Shown one piece after another: positions 1 through 10,689 of a DNA stretch of 64,000 bases. Both the position numbers and the translations under genes were made by a program. The stretch covers positions 4,905,001-4,969,000 of the forward strand of contig WPIO01000025.1 in NCBI GenBank assembly GCA_009760855.2, given 5' to 3'. The stretch comes from Cristatella mucedo (lineage: Eukaryota > Bryozoa > Phylactolaemata > Cristatellidae). Every line of letters starts with the position of its first letter. Positions within the stretch are counted from its first letter, which is position 1. The notes below the pieces were generated by a model. The model saw only the letters and a list, made by a program, of their open reading frames with translations, did not search any database and was not told the DNA's origin.

Positions 1-214
1 ATGCTGCCATAAGTTTACGTCTGCAAAAATTCTGTTGAGAACCCATTATACGATGCACGTGCGGCTATTTGAACTGCTAGAAAACGACGGCCTTCATGTT
101 CGGGGTTGGCATTTCGAGCTGGCATTACCTTCCTACCGGCTGCTACTGGGTAGTAGGGAAGTGGCGCTATGCCAGAACCGGCGCCTGCGGTGATCTCGCA
201 GGTCTGCTACTCAC

Positions 215-504
215 ATTGACTTCGACGGGCCACCTTTCCAGCCACGGTGCCACCACGCAGCTCGTATCGAGCAGCAGGCGACCATTGCCGGGGTCTCCGC
301 GACAGGCCACGAAGTAGCGCTTCCGCACCGGCAGCTTCACGCAGTTGCAGGGCTCTGCCACGAACTCGGGCGTCCACAGGTGGGCTTGCCGTCCGACGCC
401 CAGTAGCTGCTGCTGGTCCTTGAATATGCGATGAGGTGTCACCACCGTTGCTGTCTCACCTGTCGACTCGTGCAAGTTCTGCCTGAGCACGGTGGCCAGC
501 ATGG
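215..504 (-). CDS. sFRP exon 3: netrin-like (NTR) domain
   Basis: The 290-base exon has acceptor TTTGCAG at 506-505 and donor GTGAGT at 214-209. It codes for TATVVTPHRIFKD, then PCNC, YFVACRGD, GRLLLDTSC and WLERW. These align in order with the VVDVKEIFK, CQCP, LIMCYE, LLLE and EKW blocks of vertebrate SFRP4/FRZB. The exon ends in phase 0. A possible next acceptor at 22-21 would give a stop codon after one residue; I do not trust it, and the true last exon may lie outside the window. Confidence 0.8.
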
Positions 505-861
505 CTGCAAAGGCGAGCAAATCCTGGAATCAAAGCCTGCATCCGGCGACAGTGCCGCAGGACAGCAGGAAGATGCACTCTGGGCGTGGCAGCAGTCTTC
601 ACTACGCTTCCCTCGAAACGGTGAGGTCACATCAGGCATAAGAACAAATCCTCTGCTGCTGTGCATACCATAGAGGGGCAGCTGGCTGCACTGTGCACAC
701 TTGCATGTCCGCTACAGCCAAAATCAGACTGAGGCCAGACTGCATGAGCAGCTGCTCCACTGATCGTAAGCTGCAAAACTCTGTTTGGGATTTCTGGTTG
801 CTGACTGACCACTGGAAACGTTGAGTGCATAATGGAGAGCATGCACGTGGTTGCATGTGTG

Positions 862-894
<33 letters not shown>

Positions 895-3800
895 GCACCT
901 ATGTGTGCGCGCGTGCGTGCCTGTGTGCAAGCACACTTTCATCTGCTACTTCACAATGCCGTGCCAACTGAGGGGTTACTATGCTGATGCGCTTTTGTGG
1001 CTCACACGAAACCGGGGCAGTGCTTGGCAGGCCGGCAGCAAAGAAAAGTAAGAAGCACGACTGAAGTGGGAGAACAGTAAAGGAAATATGTGACAAAGTG
1101 GTAGCAGCAGCAGTGGAAGTGGGTCTGGAAAGAGAAAAGTTTACGAAATTGATATATTTGGCAATCAGGCCTTCAGTTCGTTTTCAACACAAGTTTGGAG
1201 CTTGCTTCAGGCTTCAGTTACCACTTGCATTTACTTTGCATCCTTAAGTCTCAGCTCAAAATGCATCTATTCCGCTTAGCTTTCCCTGAGCACCAGTGAA
1301 TTTGTCTTTGGTTTCCTGCATGCTTTTAATGCTTACATGGGCACGATTCAGTGAATGTAATTACCAGGCACGTCTCACTGACCAGTAGCTTTCTTGCCTT
1401 AGTGTCTTCTTGTTTGCTCTTCTATGCTTTATCTAAGCATACTGAAGTGCTTCTGTATGTCTGAGCATGATACCTTGCTTGGCATTAACTAGAGTTTATT
1501 GCTTCTCTTGCAGGGAGTTGTATAGAGCTTGTATTGAGGTTTCGTTCTTTTGACTTTATACAGAAGACATTATTAGTATTATTAAGCTTCAGCCGAAGAG
1601 CAGACGGCAGTGCTTGTCAAGAACTGGGGCAGTGGGTTTCAATGTGTGAGATCGGCATAACAAAGTGCTCAGCAGCCTTTCAGTGAAAGAATGGCAACTG
1701 CTATTGTGTGAGCGTGCATGCTCGTGAGTGAAGTTGATTTTTGAGCGTGCCGAGGTTCAAGCACAGATTTTATTGTAAGCAAGTGTGCAGGTGTACGGGG
1801 TGCTTTTTATCACACACATGTGTCTCAGCAGTGCTGGAGCTGCACCCTGCCAACATTATGAGTCTGCTGCTGCACATTAGACAAGGCTCGTTTATTCCCC
1901 AGCATGGTGTGCTTGCTCTCAGTCAAACGACACAAATGCATTCGCGTGCACGTGTGTGCCCCTGCAAGCGCACGCACACCTGAGTGTCAGCTCGCATGCC
2001 CGATTTCACCAAGATTCTGTAATTCGAGCCCGATCCTCCAAAATTAGGCTAGCTCCCACCCCACCCCTCCCTTCCCCCGTCACGGCACGGTAACAGCAGC
2101 GACCACTGCGGCTTACCGTAGCTGTAGTTGCCCCGATGGTAGTCTTGTCTATTGAACTTGAGCTCCGTCTTGCACTTACACACTGAAACGGTTGAACGAT
2201 CAGAGAGGAGCTGTCGGGCAGGGCGGCCTGCAGAGGCATCAAAGGGGCCGATTGCCGGGATGCAGCCAGCGACTCAAGGGGCCTCGACCAGCTGCTGTTG
2301 TAAAGCCATTGGTCTTGTGGTGAGAGGCAGGGCCCCGGCACTCGGCATGGACAAAGAGAGAAACAATGGCACAGAGATTAGCTTAGAAGCACAGCCGCAT
2401 GTGCACTGATGCACAGGTAAAGCCAGCCGGGAATGAGACGAGCCGGCAGAAGTAGCTGCAGGGCCCAACCCGCCCCTCCCCATCTCTGGACAGCAGGCAG
2501 GCATGGCTCGCTTGCGGCAGCTGCTCTTCATGCATCCAATGCAGCAGGCGTCGTGCTGAAGGGTACTCGGCCAGCCAGACCCGCGATCTAATTGGAATGA
2601 TGTGAGTGCCTCACTTAAGAAAGTGCTGACTAGATGGCACTGCATCGGAGCCGAGTTTCGTTGTTTTGCATGGGCTCGAAGACGATGTACGACCAGGCCT
2701 ACGGATAAAAAATCGGCTGAATTAACAGTCCCACTTATCTAACAGCCGTATCATCCCCTCTTAAAGCTCTCCCACCAGCCTTACCAATGGCATATCAGGA
2801 TTGCCTGGTATAGGACTCGAACCCACCGACTGGGTCCGGAGATTCGAGCACCTTACCCCCCCCCCCGGTTAAGAAAGATAAAGGTAAAGATAAAGATAAA
2901 GATAAGCACCTCAATGGAAGGTGCCGTGGATAAACCTTAATGAGCTAGCAGGCCTTGGCCCCAATATGCACCGTATGTGCTTGGATCCACGACCTTGACC
3001 AGCCCGGAAAGAGCTGCCAGGCAAGGCAGGCCCCCTTCAACCGACTGTAAGTAGCCGCCCTGGGAAAGGTCTAGGTTTTGGCTCCCTTGGTAAAAATTAC
3101 TTAGTCGGTGCAAGGTTGGCCTGGCCAGCTAGGCAGCTAGTAACTGGGCCTTAACTTTCCATTGACTGAGCACTAATGGAAATAGTAGGCTCACTCTTTT
3201 GAGTGCAGCCGGCTAACGAGCCAAAATAGAGGGTTGTCGACGTTCCAAAAGCCAATTTTAAAGCTGCGTTACGCCTCCACGTCACCTAGGGGCTAACGGT
3301 TCTGCAGGTTAGCTGCAGGCCATCGGACGCCAAATAAATCCCATGGATATCTACAGCAGCATCGGTCTGTCGAAGCCAACACATTTAGCCGGCAACAGGT
3401 TGTATGCTCTTAAAATTGGAAAAAAGTCAAAGTTAACCGAGTCGTCTAATTCTTAACCAACTTGAGGCCATCATGTATGTTTCAAATAGCAATCCCCCGC
3501 CAGACTTCACTACTAAGCCCCTAATTCTCCGTTCGTGGGCTGTTTAACTCGAATCAGCCGTCGGAGACTTCAAGGCCAAGGCTTGCCGACATCGCTTCGA
3601 TCGTCTGCAACCGGCTGAGAAACTTGAGTCAGTTCTCGAGATACGGTCTCTAGATTGAGTCTTACCATCGATCGAAGTCGTAGTAAAACGCTTTTATTAA
3701 CGCCAAACATTCGAGCCGTCCCAAAGAATTGCAGTATTCTTTTGTTATAGGCTCAGGGAGCTCTGCCGCGACGGCTTTCATCGTCATGCAATCAAGCTCG

Positions 3801-4621
3801 TTAAGCACCTAAACTGCACCAGCCTCCCGACCTCGGAATCGCCAGTAGCAGCTCAATAAAAGCCGACGCGGGCAGCAACTGCAGCAGCACGGCCACAATT
3901 TTCAGCGATAAAATGCTCGATAACTCGTAAGTGCGATGGAGCAGTACCGGAGAGCCCTCCCACCTGAGTCACCCGACAGCATGTCCGAACGCGCGGGCGG
4001 GCATCTCCAAATGCACCCACATGAGACACCGTTCGCAGCTGTGCTGCTAGCTTGGTGCGGGTCAGGTCAGGAATGAGCGCGGCAGAGCGAGCACGAACCT
4101 GGCTTCAGCGTCGTCGGCGGCATCGCCGAGGTGAAACCTCTCGGGGCCATGCACACTCCCTTCTCGTACTCGGGCAGGTCGTCGCAGGCGAGGAAGTCCG
4201 GCCATGTGCGGTTGTAGTGCAGCACGATGGGCTCGCAGCTCCTTCGGGACTCCGCGCACACGTCTCGGCAGGGCGGTATCGGGTCGTGGTCTGGCCCGCC
4301 GCTAAGGCACATGGGCACGTACATGGCGCAAAGAAAGAACGCCAGGTTCTGGCTGCAGTTGGTCCACACCAGCGGCTCGTACTGCTCCATGTAGAGACGA
4401 GCGTTTCGCTGCGTGCTCTGGTGGACCAGGTTCGGCATGCTCGTGCCGTTCCACGGCATTGACTTGCACATCGGCACCTCGATGGGCTCGCATCGGCTGC
4501 TCCGGTATCCCATGCCGTAGTTGTAGCTGTAGCCTGCATTGGGTCGGGCAGCCGCCGCCGGCTCACCCATAGCCAGCGCCAGGACGACGGCCATGCAAAG
4601 TGATGCCACTTGCCTAGGCAT
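215..4621 (-). CDS. Secreted Frizzled-related protein, sFRP3/4 (FRZB) type; three exons, 3' end missing
   Basis: Gene-level entry. Secreted Frizzled-related proteins are extracellular Wnt modulators that bind Wnt through a Frizzled-like cysteine-rich domain (CRD) and carry a C-terminal netrin-like domain. The model joins 4621-4099, 2182-2117 and 504-215 (minus). Both introns are GT-AG and phase 1, so the three exons give one 293-residue frame: signal peptide (about residues 1-24), CRD (C44 to C157, ten cysteines), a CKCK linker (176-179), then the netrin-like region. The segment after the last CRD cysteines, LPEYEKGVCMAP, and the NYSY followed by TATVV spacing resemble vertebrate SFRP4/FRZB rather than SFRP1/2/5. 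Vertebrate relatives have about 325-346 residues, so roughly 30-50 residues should follow below position 215 or outside the window. There is no seven-helix region, so this is not a Frizzled receptor unless one lies outside. I see no frameshift. Confidence 0.85.
869..892. repeat. (GT)n microsatellite
   Basis: About twelve GT units. Confidence 0.95.
1160..1590 (+). mobile_element. L2-C LINE 3' fragment
   Basis: Aligns by eye with the 3' end of the L2 copy at 62.77-63.96 kb: the CAGGCCTTCAG / CAGGCGTTCAG block, the TTTGCTTTGCATGCTTACATG-like block, and a tail of TTGTAWAG followed by an A/T-rich TATTATT end. The coding part is unreadable. Confidence 0.6.
2117..2182 (-). CDS. sFRP exon 2: CxC linker
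   Basis: A 66-base exon between a TTTCAG acceptor (2184-2183) and a GTAAGC donor (2116-2115). With exon 1 it reads V-C-K-C-K-T-E-L and ends in N-Y-S-Y, matching the CKCK...NYSY start of the netrin-like region in SFRP4. It begins with two bases and ends with one, fitting the phase of both neighbours. Confidence 0.8.
2183..4098 (-). other. sFRP intron 1
   Basis: Contains a decayed tRNA-like element at about 2795-2870, a short A-rich GATAAA/GGTAAA run at 2870-2906, and about 1.1 kb (2910-4050) of unique sequence with no coding signal I can support. Confidence 0.55.
2795..2870 (-). mobile_element. tRNA-derived SINE remnant
   Basis: On the minus strand a TAAGGTGCTCGAATC A-box-like stretch is followed about 30 bases later by GGGTTCGAGTCC, a good B box. 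This is the internal Pol III promoter layout of a tRNA-derived SINE. A C-run breaks its 5' end. Confidence 0.5.
4099..4621 (-). CDS. sFRP exon 1: signal peptide and Frizzled CRD
   Basis: Codes for 174 residues plus one base. I chose the ATG at 4621 because it opens a typical signal peptide (VASLCMAVVLALAMG, then an alanine-rich cleavage region). An in-frame ATG at 4816 would add 65 basic residues with no secretion signal at the front. The CRD runs from C44 (CEPIEVPMC) through FFLCAMYVPMC and IPPCRDVC to C157 (GVCMAP), with all ten expected cysteines. N-glycosylation sequons are NGTS, NCSQ and NRTW. The donor is at 4098-4097 (GTTCGT), phase 1; reading through it meets a stop after about 11 residues. 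Confidence 0.87.
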
Positions 4622-5580
4622 CTCGGCTGGCTCCGGTAGGTTCCGTCGGAGCAAGCTCGCCAGCGCTCGGCGCAGTCGATGCGATGCGACAGTACTCACA
4701 GGCCGGTTCCACTTCGAGTGACTGACACAGTGCAGCCGTCTGCGCCAAAATAAGGGGCAGGCCGGGGTTGAGGGGTATCGCGCTTGCCCAATTGCGTCGA
4801 TGGGCGGTCGCCGCACGCCTGCGGCTATTGGCGCCGGGGGAGGCTGGCTAATCGCAGCCCAGCAGCTTCCTCTCTATGGCGGTGCCCCTTTCAAGTCTGG
4901 CGGCTGCATTGACTGGGTAGGGCAGCTCGAGCGATTAGCTCGCTGCCTTTTGTTCGCCGACTGAATCGCGCTCTCAAATGTGCGAGGCTCGGCTGCCGGC
5001 GAAACCTAAGCCACAGGCTGGGGGATACGACCCGACGCAGCCGAGCTTACACTGTCGCATAGTTCGCCAGCCGTCGGCGTGAGTCTGACCCTGTGGACTA
5101 CACAGCGGGCCGTGAAATTGGGTGGCGGATCCTGGGGCATTGCTGCAGAGAAGAGAGCCAAGGTCATGACGTTGAACAGAATCTCGTCTTAGGAGGGGCG
5201 TGGGGGGTAAAGTCTCGTTATATTCGATAGGGATCTGCTGACTAGGTGCAGCGGCTCTCGGAGCAGCCAGGTGGAATGAGCGAGCCACGATCTTCTGTCT
5301 GGTCTCAGCCAGAGGGTCTTCGGTGCCTCTTGCTATGACCGATAACAATTTGTTGACTTAACCCATGGGCCATCGTGAACTCGGTAGCTTTTGTTGCTAC
5401 TCGATACTCATTTTTTTCCTCGATAATCATCCCGCTTATGGATGGCACACCTAGTAAACGAAGCTTCCGAAATTTTTACTCCGTCATCACTTTCAAAACG
5501 ACCGACAAGTTTAACGCTAGCGAATAGAAAATTATCCACCTTTCCAAAATTTAGTTTTACGTTTTGCCAACCTGCTCCAC
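4622..5580. other. Upstream region of the sFRP gene, no gene seen
   Basis: Presumed promoter and 5' UTR side of the sFRP gene. GC-rich to about 5000, then mixed. I see no TATA box at a convincing distance and no coding exon. Confidence 0.4.
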
Positions 5581-5589
5581 AGTCAAGTC

Positions 5590-6250
5590 TGCCTACTTGA
5601 GCAACATAACATTGCTAAAATTTGAGCTTGTTTAGACAGGGATACCTCATCTAAATTGGTCCATGCATTTGTGACACCTCGTCCCCACTTCTGTAGCTCA
5701 CTACTTGCTAGACTACCGGCCACTGCAATCAGGTGCTTACAGCTGGTGCAAAACTCTGCAGTCTGCTCGTCTGTCGTGAGCCAAGCAGTTGCCACGTCAC
5801 AACACTTCTCACCGACTTGCACTGGCTCCCACTCAAGCAACCTATCGCCTTCAAAGTTCTGTCACTCACTTTCAGGTCTCTAAATTATTTGGCTCCAGCC
5901 TAGGTATCAGATCTTCTCTTTCACCAGTTTAAGCATGGTAAGCATCAGTTCCTGTATGGACAATAAATTATTTGTTCCATTCCCCCGCTTAAAGATCTTT
6001 GGCGACAGAAGCTTTAGCTCTGCAGATCCTAGACTGTGGGACTCGCTTCCACAATTCTTACGCAACGACAACTACTCTCCTGCTGCTGACTATGTCTCAT
6101 CCTTTTCAGCGGTCCTGAGCTGCTACTTCCATACTACTCACTATCTCAACTGCTTTCCTGACTCAGCTATGTTTGCCACTGTCTCTTTGTTGCGTGAGAC
6201 GAAGCCTGTTGGCTACCGAATGCGTACCGAAAGCCGCTTAGGGTGTGAGT
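5590..6250 (+). mobile_element. L2-B LINE fragment, interrupted by SINE-1
   Basis: Decayed C-terminal part of an L2-clade reverse-transcriptase ORF. Recognisable stretches are the HWLPLK-like block at about 5815, FGDRSFSSADPRLWDSLP at about 5998, then the L2-B 3' region GAGACGAAGCCTGTTGGC. The L2-B tail resumes at about 6402 after a SINE insertion and ends near 6480 in CATTACATTGCA. Confidence 0.75.
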
Positions 6251-6400
6251 CGCCGAGCTGGTTTGGCCCAGTGGTGAAGGTGCTCACCCCGACCAAGGTT
6301 CCGCCGAGGTCGTGGGCTCAAGCGCTGTGGCATATGTGAAGCGCCTGATTACAGATTAAGTTCTCTTAGGGTGCTATATAAATGAATTATATATTTTTCG
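6251..6400 (+). mobile_element. SINE-1 copy (tRNA-derived, L2-A tail) nested in L2-B
   Basis: The tRNA-like head has an A box (TTTGGCCCAGTGGTGAAGG) and a degenerate B box (GTGGGCTCAAGCGC). The 3' part GATTAAGTTCTCTTAGGGTG and GCTATATAAATGAATTATAT matches the L2-A tail. L2-B sequence lies on both sides, with TGAGT on each flank as a possible target-site duplication. Confidence 0.8.
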
Positions 6401-6482
6401 TATATGAGTTCGTTATAAAAAACTCTCCTGCGTAACACCCACATAGTCGTTATGGCGTTGTGGAGTTGCATACATTACATTG

Positions 6483-6815
6483 CATCGTAGCATTCGCTTT
6501 TCGGAATCTGATCGTTTACCTATACCTCCTACGAAGCTCAAATCCTTCGGAGACCGTACTTTAGTTCGCATGTTCCCAAAGCCTGGAACTCCGTCCCGAC
6601 TTCCATCACGACATCCCCTGACTTGAATGCAATTTAAAAAGAACGTAAAAACACATCTATCTATCGCAGCATTTAGAGGGCCCGTGCGATTTGTCCTTTG
6701 TGCGCTTATGCGTGCTGACACTGTGCAGGCTGCCACAAACCTTATTTGCATGCAGATCCTGTGCGTGTCACCTCTAATCATGTTATGCTTGTTGTCATTG
6801 AGCAAGCTACTTGTA
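6483..6815 (+). mobile_element. L2-A LINE fragment
   Basis: Starts within the C-terminal ORF block (CCTTCGGAGACCGTACTTTAG, then CCCAAAGCCTGGAACTC) and runs into the L2-A 3' UTR with GCGTGCTGACACTGTGCA. The conserved 3' tail is missing. Confidence 0.75.
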
Positions 6816-6993
6816 GCTCGACATTCTCCAGACAGCAGGTACGACACACCACGATGAACACCAAAGCGGGCTCAAAGACGTTTATTCACACGGACGCCGG
6901 AGCCCATGTTTTCGCACTGTCCATGTTGTTTCCGCACTTTCCACGGGCCGGCCAGTACGCCACCAACCGCAGTCTAGCCACGAAGCTTCCGGG

Positions 6994-7050
6994 CGGCGCG
7001 CAGCAGCGACCGTAGCCGCCCCGCTAGGCTGCGGCTACGGTCGCTGCGCC
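6994..7050. repeat. GC-rich inverted repeat
   Basis: A perfect 16-bp stem, 7003-7018 (GCAGCGACCGTAGCCG) with 7032-7047, around a 13-base loop. Outer GGCGC/GCGCC pairing extends it past a three-base bulge. Eighteen bases starting inside the right arm (CTGCGCCAGTGAGCGCTA, 7044-7061) recur at 7111-7128. Confidence 0.85.
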
Positions 7051-7524
7051 AGTGAGCGCTATCCGCTCCAGCTGGCTCTCCCGGAAACGGAGTCGGTCAG
7101 GTGGGAGGGCCTGCGCCAGTGAGCGCTAGGCCTCGCGCCGCCGCGGAGCCACGACTTGCGAGCGAATGCGCCGCACCAGCGGATTGCCGAGTCTGAGCGC
7201 TTCGCGCGTTGGGCCGGCGGCGGCGGCGGTTTTCTAATTGCCTCTTGTAGGCGGCCCGCGAGCAGCTAGCTAGCCTGCGAACGTCATGCTGAGCGAGACG
7301 CAGGCGCAAGCGCTTCGTGCGCACGGAAGAGCGCTGCGGCGCGATTGAAGCGCAGGGAGCGCCTGGCATTACCTGCCTCGGCGCTCAGCTTCGCTAAGCT
7401 CTCGCTGCCGCAGGGGGGCGCCATGAGCCATTTCGCAGATGCTGGCAAGCCTGTCCCCTGCGGCCGCGCCGGGCGCGAGCTAAACCCCCGCGGTCTTCCA
7501 GTGTCCGCCAGGGAGAAAACGAGA

Positions 7525-7605
7525 GTTAATAGAGTTGATAATAATAATAATTGCAAGACATTTGTAGTGCACCCGAAGAGAACCGAATCTCCGTCTGGCC
7601 TCTTC
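7525..7605 (-). mobile_element. L2-A 3' tail remnant
   Basis: GATAATAATAATAATTGCAA, then ATTTGTAGTGCACCCGAAGA and GAACCGAATCTC: the reverse complement of the L2-A end (AGTTCTCTGAGGGCGCTATA followed by an ATT run). Confidence 0.55.
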
Positions 7606-9007
7606 ACGTATGCTGGAAAGGAAACCCGGCGATTCGTTAGCGATAACGTACACAATTTCGGTACTCACACGCTATTCTAGAGACGTTTCACGAGATTTAA
7701 TGAAAATTGCACGCTTTATTTAAAAAGTTCAACGACAATTCACACGGATTGAGCAACTGTTTTGAGGAGTTTGTAAATGTTATGATTCTTTTTAAATGCC
7801 CGCAGCTCGCTTCCGGCTTCTGCCACCGGCTGCCTTGACTTTCCTGCTGCCGGCACCCGAGGGCTCGCTCCCTTAGTAAGGCCGGCTGGAGAAGGGGCGG
7901 CGGCGGCGCTTTCCGAGGGCTCGACGCTGCCGCAGAGGGTGGAGCCACGGTGTGGGCCTCTCGGACTGTGAGCGTGAGCACGCGAGGTATTTTCATTCTC
8001 TGACTGCAGAGCTTGGGCGACCGTTGGCTGCGGAGCAGCGACCGTTTCCACTGGTGTGCTCACAGCACTTCAGCCTACCGCTTGCAAAACAGCAGACTAG
8101 GACACGACCGACGCCGCCGCCGCCACCAGCTATAGCAGCGTGCTGTCTACTAACGGATTGAGCATTGCACTTCCCCACCCAATCCGTCCGCGGGTCGGCG
8201 CTGCCAGGGGCGAGTGCAGTCTAGTCCGGTTTGCGCCGAGTCCGGTCGAGGCCAAGATCGAATCGGGGGTCAGATAGAGGACAGCTGCGCAATGATCTTC
8301 AACGAGCGCGTCCGCTGATGTCGCCCCATCCTTTTGCCGTCCCGACGGCGAGCTGCATGCTCTCTATGGCCGCTTGCTGCCGGAGCGCGGCGCCGGCGTT
8401 TCGGAAGTTCCTCGCGGTATAAATAATACATGGGGTGCGATGCGAATCGTATGCGCTCGACCTGACCAACGGGGAAAGGCTAAGAGCCCATCGACCGAGC
8501 TCGCCGCTCGTTCCTGCGAACTCGCTCGCTAGCTCGGAGCGCCGAGCGCTGGCGGCTACGCGACACCGAAGCAGGCGTCAGCTGCGTCTCCTCATTCGAC
8601 GCGGGCGTCTTACTGTCTTCTGCCATGCGCTCACCGCACCGCTTCGGCACAGAGCCGCTTAAGGCAGCACACTTTAACATGCTAGCGACGGCTGCCAGCA
8701 CCAGGCTCGACACGAGACGGCGCTGGCACAGGATTAATGCGAATATTCCAGTTGGGTCAGAAGGACAGCATGAACTCGCGTCCTGCTGCCGCACCGCTGC
8801 GCTGAGGACAAGTCCGCTCCCGGACGGAGCTGCGCTCGACGCACGCAGTAATTAGACGCCTTCCGGGACGAAAGTGCGCAGGGGCCCACACTCGCCGTCC
8901 GTCGTCCGAGCCAATTAATTCGTTTTGCGCCATTGGCTACTGAGCGGCTTACGCATTTCCATGCTGTTACAGACGCGGTACTTGGCATCCGCTTCCGGTT
9001 AGAAATA

Positions 9008-9210
9008 GGCCGCAAACGCAGCGCTCGTAACTGTGCTAGTCTCAGCCGCAGCGCGACGAAATGCCGGCGGCGCCTGAGCCTCGTATCGTGCGGCAAGCGA
9101 CTTGTAGGAGCCGCGCCGATGCGCCGACAGTAGCCGGAGTTCGGCGGCAGCGACGAAGAGACGGTCATACCTTAACGTCACAAGTCCGTGTCCATAGTAT
9201 AACAAGTCTA
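9008..9210 (+). repeat. Unclassified dispersed repeat, copy 1
   Basis: GGCCGCAAACGCAGCGCT and TAACTGTGCT at 9008-9040 recur almost unchanged at 14138-14170. Weaker similarity continues for about 200 bases, including TATAACAAG / CATAACAAG. No coding capacity or family recognised. Confidence 0.55.
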
Positions 9211-9339
9211 TTTGACAGCAGCGGACGTTCACAGGCGTTCAACAGCGGCCACGGCGTACACCAAAGGCTCTCCGGCCTAGAGCTCAAATGACCACGCAGA
9301 GTCCGGAATTAACCGCCAATCAGTTGGCAATGCTTTCCA

Positions 9340-9421
9340 TACAGCTTCTGTAAAGTGATACACGGATTTAGTTCTCTGGTTGCGCTATATAAGTATATTA
9401 TTATTATTATTATTATTATTA
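9340..9421 (+). mobile_element. L2-A 3' tail with (ATT)n
   Basis: TGTAAAGTGATACACGGATT, then TAGTTCTCTGGTTGCGCTATA and an (ATT)n run: a decayed L2-A or SINE-1 3' end. Confidence 0.6.
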
Positions 9422-9973
9422 GAGACAGAGGGAGAGAGATAGAGAGAAATGAAGAAAAGAACATAGGGGCAAAAGCGATATCGAGAGCGACTGAGAAGAG
9501 CGCACAGAGAAGCTGCGAGCGAGCTGCAGGCCGTAACTGTATGCATTGTTGCTCGCCATCTTGAGCTCGCTGCTCTACTCACTCTTTTTTCACCGGTAGC
9601 AGCCTCGCAAGACGAACCAGGTCCTCGTAGAATCTTCTTCGCTCGGTTCGTGGTCTTTTCCCCACTAAAGGCTGAGCTGAGCGACAAATAAGATCTCCAT
9701 CTAAGCTTCTCGACTGGAGAAGTCGGGTCCGCGGATCGTGGAATGATGCCACGTGCTCGCCAAAAAGTGCTCGGACTTTCGTTGCTGCACGCAACCCTCC
9801 TATATGACGCTCAACTGAGGACTTACTGCAAAGTTACTAACGCATATAATTTAAACATGGTTGCAATATGAGGGGCGTGAGGGGAGGTGTAACCGAGGTA
9901 AATTAAGAAGGTTGAGGGGGCGGGAGAATTGGCTGAAAAAAATTGGATGAGATGCCTCCAGACACAAGAAGAA

Positions 9974-10024
9974 CTGAGAGAGAGAGAGAGAGAGACAGGA
10001 GAGAGATGGGGAGGGGAGAGAGAC

Positions 10025-10097
<73 letters not shown>

Positions 10098-10168
10098 GAG
10101 AGAGAGAGAGAGAGGGGGGGAGAGAGAAAGGGGGAGCGAGAGACAAGAGAGAGAGAGAGAGAGAGAGA
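9974..10168. repeat. (GA)n microsatellite cluster
   Basis: Long GA runs with GACAGG and GGGG interruptions; the longest pure run is about 10031-10090. Arg-Glu or Leu-Ser open frames through it are artefacts. Confidence 0.95.
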
Positions 10169-10689
10169 ACATTGTACTGGCTCTCTCTCCACCTCTTTCA
10201 CTCGCTCTGTCATTAAAACTTCTTTCCGAACCAAAATTGACGATTATTTCATATCTACGTTAACTCTTTCTATATTAATATTGTGCGACAGGTGGAAAGC
10301 AAGCTTTCAAGCACGATTTATTAAAAAAACGTTTGCCCCTAGATGCTCAGATCAGGTTCAGTGTCAATCGCTCAATCACTAGCTCTCTCTCCCACAAGCA
10401 CACACACGCACTCTCGTTTGGATATTTTAAGCAGTGAGTGAATAGCAGCAAATACAGTTTGATTCCCAGTCCCACTGCGTCATCATTAGTTTTCAGTTTC
10501 CCTTTTGCAACGCTATCGGCTGATAGCTACGGGCGTATCAAATAATAGCTTGAGTTGGCGCTATTCAAATAACATTCAAATTAATAAATAAAAATTAATC
10601 AATAAATAAGAGAGTAAATAAATAAAGTCTAATCTTGTGAACTACTTTTTTTCGAGGGTCAGAAGGGTCTCTCCTTTTTCTCAGGATCA

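Larger units (their letters stand above)
505..2116 (-). other. sFRP intron 2
   Basis: Holds a (GT)n run at 869-892 and an L2-C 3' fragment at about 1160-1590 (plus strand). I see no exon in the rest. Confidence 0.6.
6850..9330. other. GC-rich block, no gene assigned
   Basis: CpG-rich sequence with many short overlapping open frames on both strands, as expected from composition alone. It holds the inverted repeat at 6994-7050, a minus-strand L2-A tail remnant at about 7525-7600, a TATAAATA motif near 8418, and a repeat shared with 14138-14335. It could contain a promoter or first exon; I cannot identify one. Confidence 0.35.

Noticed and set aside
4067-4816. Full 249-codon frame starting at the ATG at 4816 as the sFRP start
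   Set aside because: The extra 65 residues are basic and would bury the signal peptide; the ATG at 4621 opens it properly. Reading past 4099 crosses a splice donor.
7740-8063. 107-codon minus frame ending in ELRAFKKNHNIYKLLKTVAQ with AATAAA about 20 bases beyond the stop
   Set aside because: Mostly low-complexity Ala/Pro/Ser in a GC-rich block with equal-length frames on both strands, no ATG (it begins at GTG), and no recognised domain.
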